This document shows, in pieces, positions 39,611 to 42,172 of a DNA stretch of 42,172 nucleotides. This DNA is from Deltaproteobacteria bacterium UBA5754 (GTDB lineage: Bacteria > Desulfobacterota > Dissulfuribacteria > Dissulfuribacterales > UBA5754), in contig DIFG01000072.1 in NCBI GenBank assembly GCA_002419025.1, forward strand, positions 1 through 42,172, read 5' to 3'. Numbering within the stretch: the first letter of the stretch is position 1; every line of letters starts with the position of its first letter. The notes under the pieces were generated by a model, which saw only the letters and a program-made list of their open reading frames with translations, ran no database searches and had not been told where the DNA came from. Position numbers and translations under genes: made by a program.

Positions 39611-41959
39611 CTATTTCGAATCCTTAGGCCAGTTCTTGATATAGAGATCCCGCTGGGGAAAGGGGATGGAGATCCCGTGCTTGCGGAATGCCTCATCTAT
39701 GGCGTAGCGGATCTCGCTCGACACAGTGAGCCTCTTGTCCACCTGCCGGATGTAAAAATTAAGGTCGAAGTTGATAGAACTATCCGCGAAATCCTTGAGC
39801 CAGACCACAGGATTGGGAAAAGAGCCGTCCTTCACCACCTCAGGATGGGACATGGCAACATCAAAAAGGACCTTGCGAACGAGTTCAAGGTCGCTTCCGT
39901 AGGCCACTCCTATGATGATATGGACCCGTCCCTCGGGAACGTCGAACATCCAGTTGGTCACCTGGTTCGAAAGAAGTTCCGAGTTGGGTACGATCACATC
40001 CGCCCGGTCGAACGTGGTGATGACCGTGGATCTCACCCGGATCTTCTTGACATAGCCTTCCGTCGACCCTATGACAACCCAGTCCCCCCTCTTGATAGGT
40101 CTTTCAAAAAGGAGGATGAGCCCGGATACGAAATTGTTCACGATGTTCTGGAGTCCGAAACCGATGCCGACTGAGAGGGCGCCCGCGATGATGGCGAGCT
40201 TCGAGAGATCAAATCCGGCAAGGGAAAGGGCGAATACGGCAGCGAGGACAAATCCCGCATAACCTGCGATGGTGACCACGGCCTCCAGGGCGCCTGGCTC
40301 GTATTTGGAGCCGTCAAGCCATTTCGTTTCGAGCTGCCTTTTTATCCATCGGGCAAGAAACCAAAGCACGAGAAAACCTATGATCCCAAGGAGGATTCGA
40401 AATGGAATGACGCGGAAGGCCCCAAGAGGAAAACCCTGGAAAAGCAAGGACGAAAAGTATCTGAACCCCTTTCCTGTGGGGCTCCATATCCAGAACAGGG
40501 CAAAAACGGCACAAAAGATGAAAAGGGTCTGGACAAAGATACGGAGAAAAAGAAAACTCAGCATTCTCGATCCCTGTTCCACCCCGATGGATCTCCTGAT
40601 CCGCTCCTGCCACGGCTCCCATCCTTCGACCACCCCAGTCAAAAACCTGACTACGAGTTTATTACCTATGAGCAACAAGGCACAGACGACACCCGTAGCG
40701 ACCAGCCCCATGAGAATGAACCACGTCAGATTCCGATAGCCCACTCCTCCTGCCCCGAGGAACAGGATCGCCAAGGCGAAGGCTGCCCGCCTGACATATA
40801 CTGTCCTTTCTTCCCACCCCATAACTGCCAGGATCCGAAGGGTGAGGACATACACCCCGAGGACGACCGCATACAGCATGACCACGTCATATGCCCCGCT
40901 GAAGGGATAGGGGAAAAGGCCCCTGTCGATCAGGTAATCGCCCGCGGCGCCGAGGAGAAAAAGGACGATGACGATCTCAGCGAGGATGAAGACACTGCGG
41001 GGGATGGGTCTCTTGGGAAACAAAACAGGGGGGAAAGGGCCGACCGGAAGCAAAAGGGGCTTCGCGATCATCCTGACAAGAAAAAGGCAGAAGACCGCAA
41101 ACAGAGCCGCCCCGGCCGGGCTCTCCCATGCAGCCGGCGCGCCCCCTTTGCCCGTGGACATGCACAGGAAAACCGCGGAGCATCCGGCAAATACCGGGAG
41201 GTGGGCCAAAAAAGATAAACGGAATACCCTTAGTACGGCGTGCAGCCGCCGCCCTTTATCCTCCTGAAAAGGGACGAGGATTCTTCGGCGACGAAAGGCT
41301 GCATAGACGCCGCCCGCTCCGACGGCTGCAAGTACGACAAGCCAGTGACGGAGATCCAGGTCCTGAAGGCCGCTTCCGTCCCCGATCTTCCGGATGAACC
41401 CCGGAATCTGATCCCGAGCCCGAAACACGTCCTCAGCAAGGGAAAAGACATCTGCCTCCCTGGCCCAAAGGAGCCTGGCCGTCAGGGCCTGACGTGAACG
41501 ATCGAGAGCCTCGGCAAGACTCCGTGCCTGGCCGAGAAGAAACCTGCACTGACTGAGCTGGGCTTCATAAGCAGATTTTTCTTTCAGGAGGGCCTTTCGC
41601 TGTCGTGCGATCTCCGGCAGCTCGCCGGGGACCACCGGCCCAAGGGAATCCAGGCCGAGTGTGACCTGGTCTATGGACTCCGTCGTCTTTTTGATGCACT
41701 CCTCTGCCTTGATCTGAATGGCCTTGAGATCGGCAAGAACGGCCTCCATTTTCTCCAGATCGAAACCGTCGCGTGAATAACTTCTCTCGATCCCTTCGAG
41801 CCTGATAATCTCCTCGCCTGGATGAAAATCAGGGGCCTTGGCCGATTCCTGCGACAAGGCCCAGGCAGGCTGGAATACAAGGGAAAGAAGGATCACCGCG
41901 AGGAGGAATCGAATGCATCTTTCGCTCGGGATTCCGGAAAAATGGACGCAAAAGGTCAT
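39611..41959 (-). CDS. MscS-family mechanosensitive channel (MscK/DUF3772-like)
   Basis: A 782-residue inner-membrane channel that should open under membrane tension during osmotic downshock. It has a signal-type N-terminus (LLAVILLSLVFQPAWA), a periplasmic coiled-coil (about 45-185), roughly ten membrane helices, the MscS pore helix GALSVGIGFGLQNIVNNF (about 600), FERPIKRGDWVVIG of the beta domain, and the C-terminal cage (VPNSELLSNQVTNWM). The long N-terminus is like MscK and MscM rather than MscS. It is transcribed alone. The start at 41959 is kept for its signal sequence. Confidence 0.9.
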   Translation of the reverse strand: MTFCVHFSGIPSERCIRFLLAVILLSLVFQPAWALSQESAKAPDFHPGEEIIRLEGIERSYSRDGFDLEKMEAVLADLKAIQIKAEECIKKTTESIDQVTLGLDSLGPVVPGELPEIARQRKALLKEKSAYEAQLSQCRFLLGQARSLAEALDRSRQALTARLLWAREADVFSLAEDVFRARDQIPGFIRKIGDGSGLQDLDLRHWLVVLAAVGAGGVYAAFRRRRILVPFQEDKGRRLHAVLRVFRLSFLAHLPVFAGCSAVFLCMSTGKGGAPAAWESPAGAALFAVFCLFLVRMIAKPLLLPVGPFPPVLFPKRPIPRSVFILAEIVIVLFLLGAAGDYLIDRGLFPYPFSGAYDVVMLYAVVLGVYVLTLRILAVMGWEERTVYVRRAAFALAILFLGAGGVGYRNLTWFILMGLVATGVVCALLLIGNKLVVRFLTGVVEGWEPWQERIRRSIGVEQGSRMLSFLFLRIFVQTLFIFCAVFALFWIWSPTGKGFRYFSSLLFQGFPLGAFRVIPFRILLGIIGFLVLWFLARWIKRQLETKWLDGSKYEPGALEAVVTIAGYAGFVLAAVFALSLAGFDLSKLAIIAGALSVGIGFGLQNIVNNFVSGLILLFERPIKRGDWVVIGSTEGYVKKIRVRSTVITTFDRADVIVPNSELLSNQVTNWMFDVPEGRVHIIIGVAYGSDLELVRKVLFDVAMSHPEVVKDGSFPNPVVWLKDFADSSINFDLNFYIRQVDKRLTVSSEIRYAIDEAFRKHGISIPFPQRDLYIKNWPKDSK

Positions 41960-41975
41960 TATCCTAAATAAGGCA

Positions 41976-41997
41976 GCTATCAGCTATTGGCTATCAG
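41976..41997 (+). repeat. Short direct repeat GCTATCAG before the channel gene
   Basis: GCTATCAG occurs at 41976-41983 and 41990-41997, 14 nt apart start to start, with a third partial GCTATT between them. It lies 17-38 nt upstream of the MscS-type gene start and could be part of its promoter or a slippage repeat. Confidence 0.35.
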
Positions 41998-42103
41998 TTA
42001 TAAGCAAAGGCGCTGGGGGCACATATAGGATTTGAAATTTATTCCGTTCGGCTGTGTAGTGCATAAGTTGGGATCATGGATCAAATGAGGTCACACACAA
42101 ATT

Positions 42104-42172
42104 TGATGGTCCCATAAAAAGTCGAAAATCCCAATTCGGCGTCATTCCGGCGGAGGCCGGAATCCAGTGTTT
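42104..42172 (+). repeat. Family B inverted-repeat element, cut by the window edge
   Basis: From TGATGGTCCCATAAAAAGT onward the sequence matches the reverse complement of the element at 21002-21136 for the remaining 69 bp with few changes (TCGAAAATCCCAATTCGGCG, TTCCGGCGGAGGCCGGAA, CCAGTGTTT). It continues past the window. Confidence 0.75.

Overview
The window is high-GC, densely coded bacterial chromosome. It most resembles a Gram-negative, anaerobic member of the Desulfobacterota (former Deltaproteobacteria). The reasons are the LPS export genes (lptD, lptF, lptG), a selenocysteine-containing SelD, a PsrA/PhsA-type molybdoenzyme with its iron-sulfur subunit, a RACo-like ASKHA protein, and the order xerC-hslV-hslU-argB-argD-argF-argG. 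The species cannot be told from the sequence alone. No phage, plasmid or CRISPR region is visible.

Layout. 57-2926 (minus): glgB with a lone CBS-domain protein and a membrane-anchored methyltransferase behind it. 3013-5081 (minus): YkvA-type membrane protein, HAD phosphatase and selD; selD reads through an in-frame TGA at 4009-4011, so the gene is longer than any plain ORF. 5168-6139 (plus): unrecognised protein. 6132-9157 (minus): trpG-trpD-trpC-trpF, without trpE, trpB or trpA, followed upstream by a tRNA-Arg(CCG). 9670-11339 (plus): M50 protease and trpS. 11432-20776 (minus): a long run of CMD-family protein, argH, lipoprotein, lysA, dapF, rsmG, a bacterial CarS-like protein, a PHP-domain protein and lptD. 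21288-24312 (plus): TM2 protein, then the molybdoenzyme pair with a strong terminator. 24636-27595 (plus): lptF, lptG, nth and tRNA-Arg(ACG). 28191-30059 (plus): DAHP synthase and a class I glutamine amidotransferase. 30526-39415 (minus): RACo-like protein, argG, argF, argD, argB, hslU, hslV and xerC. 39611-41959 (minus): MscK-like mechanosensitive channel.

The genes cover arginine synthesis (argB, D, F, G, H), the meso-DAP/lysine end steps (dapF, lysA), the middle of tryptophan synthesis plus the shikimate entry step, the LPS transport bridge, selenophosphate supply, and protein quality control (HslUV).

The most unusual layer lies between the genes. An apparently undescribed family of hairpin-rich, non-coding repeats of about 150-195 bp, bounded by inverted RACCTGAATCCGTG ends, occurs at eight places as full copies, halves or scraps. 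These copies abut or overlap gene ends: one supplies the last codons and stop of argH, one overlaps the stop of hslU, and a scrap sits where the RACo-like protein has lost its ferredoxin domain. A second, shorter inverted-repeat element occurs at 21002 and at the right window edge. Two gene fossils were read by eye: an ISL3-type transposase remnant at 27676-27847 and a frame-shifted histidine-kinase/receiver remnant at about 30251-30511.
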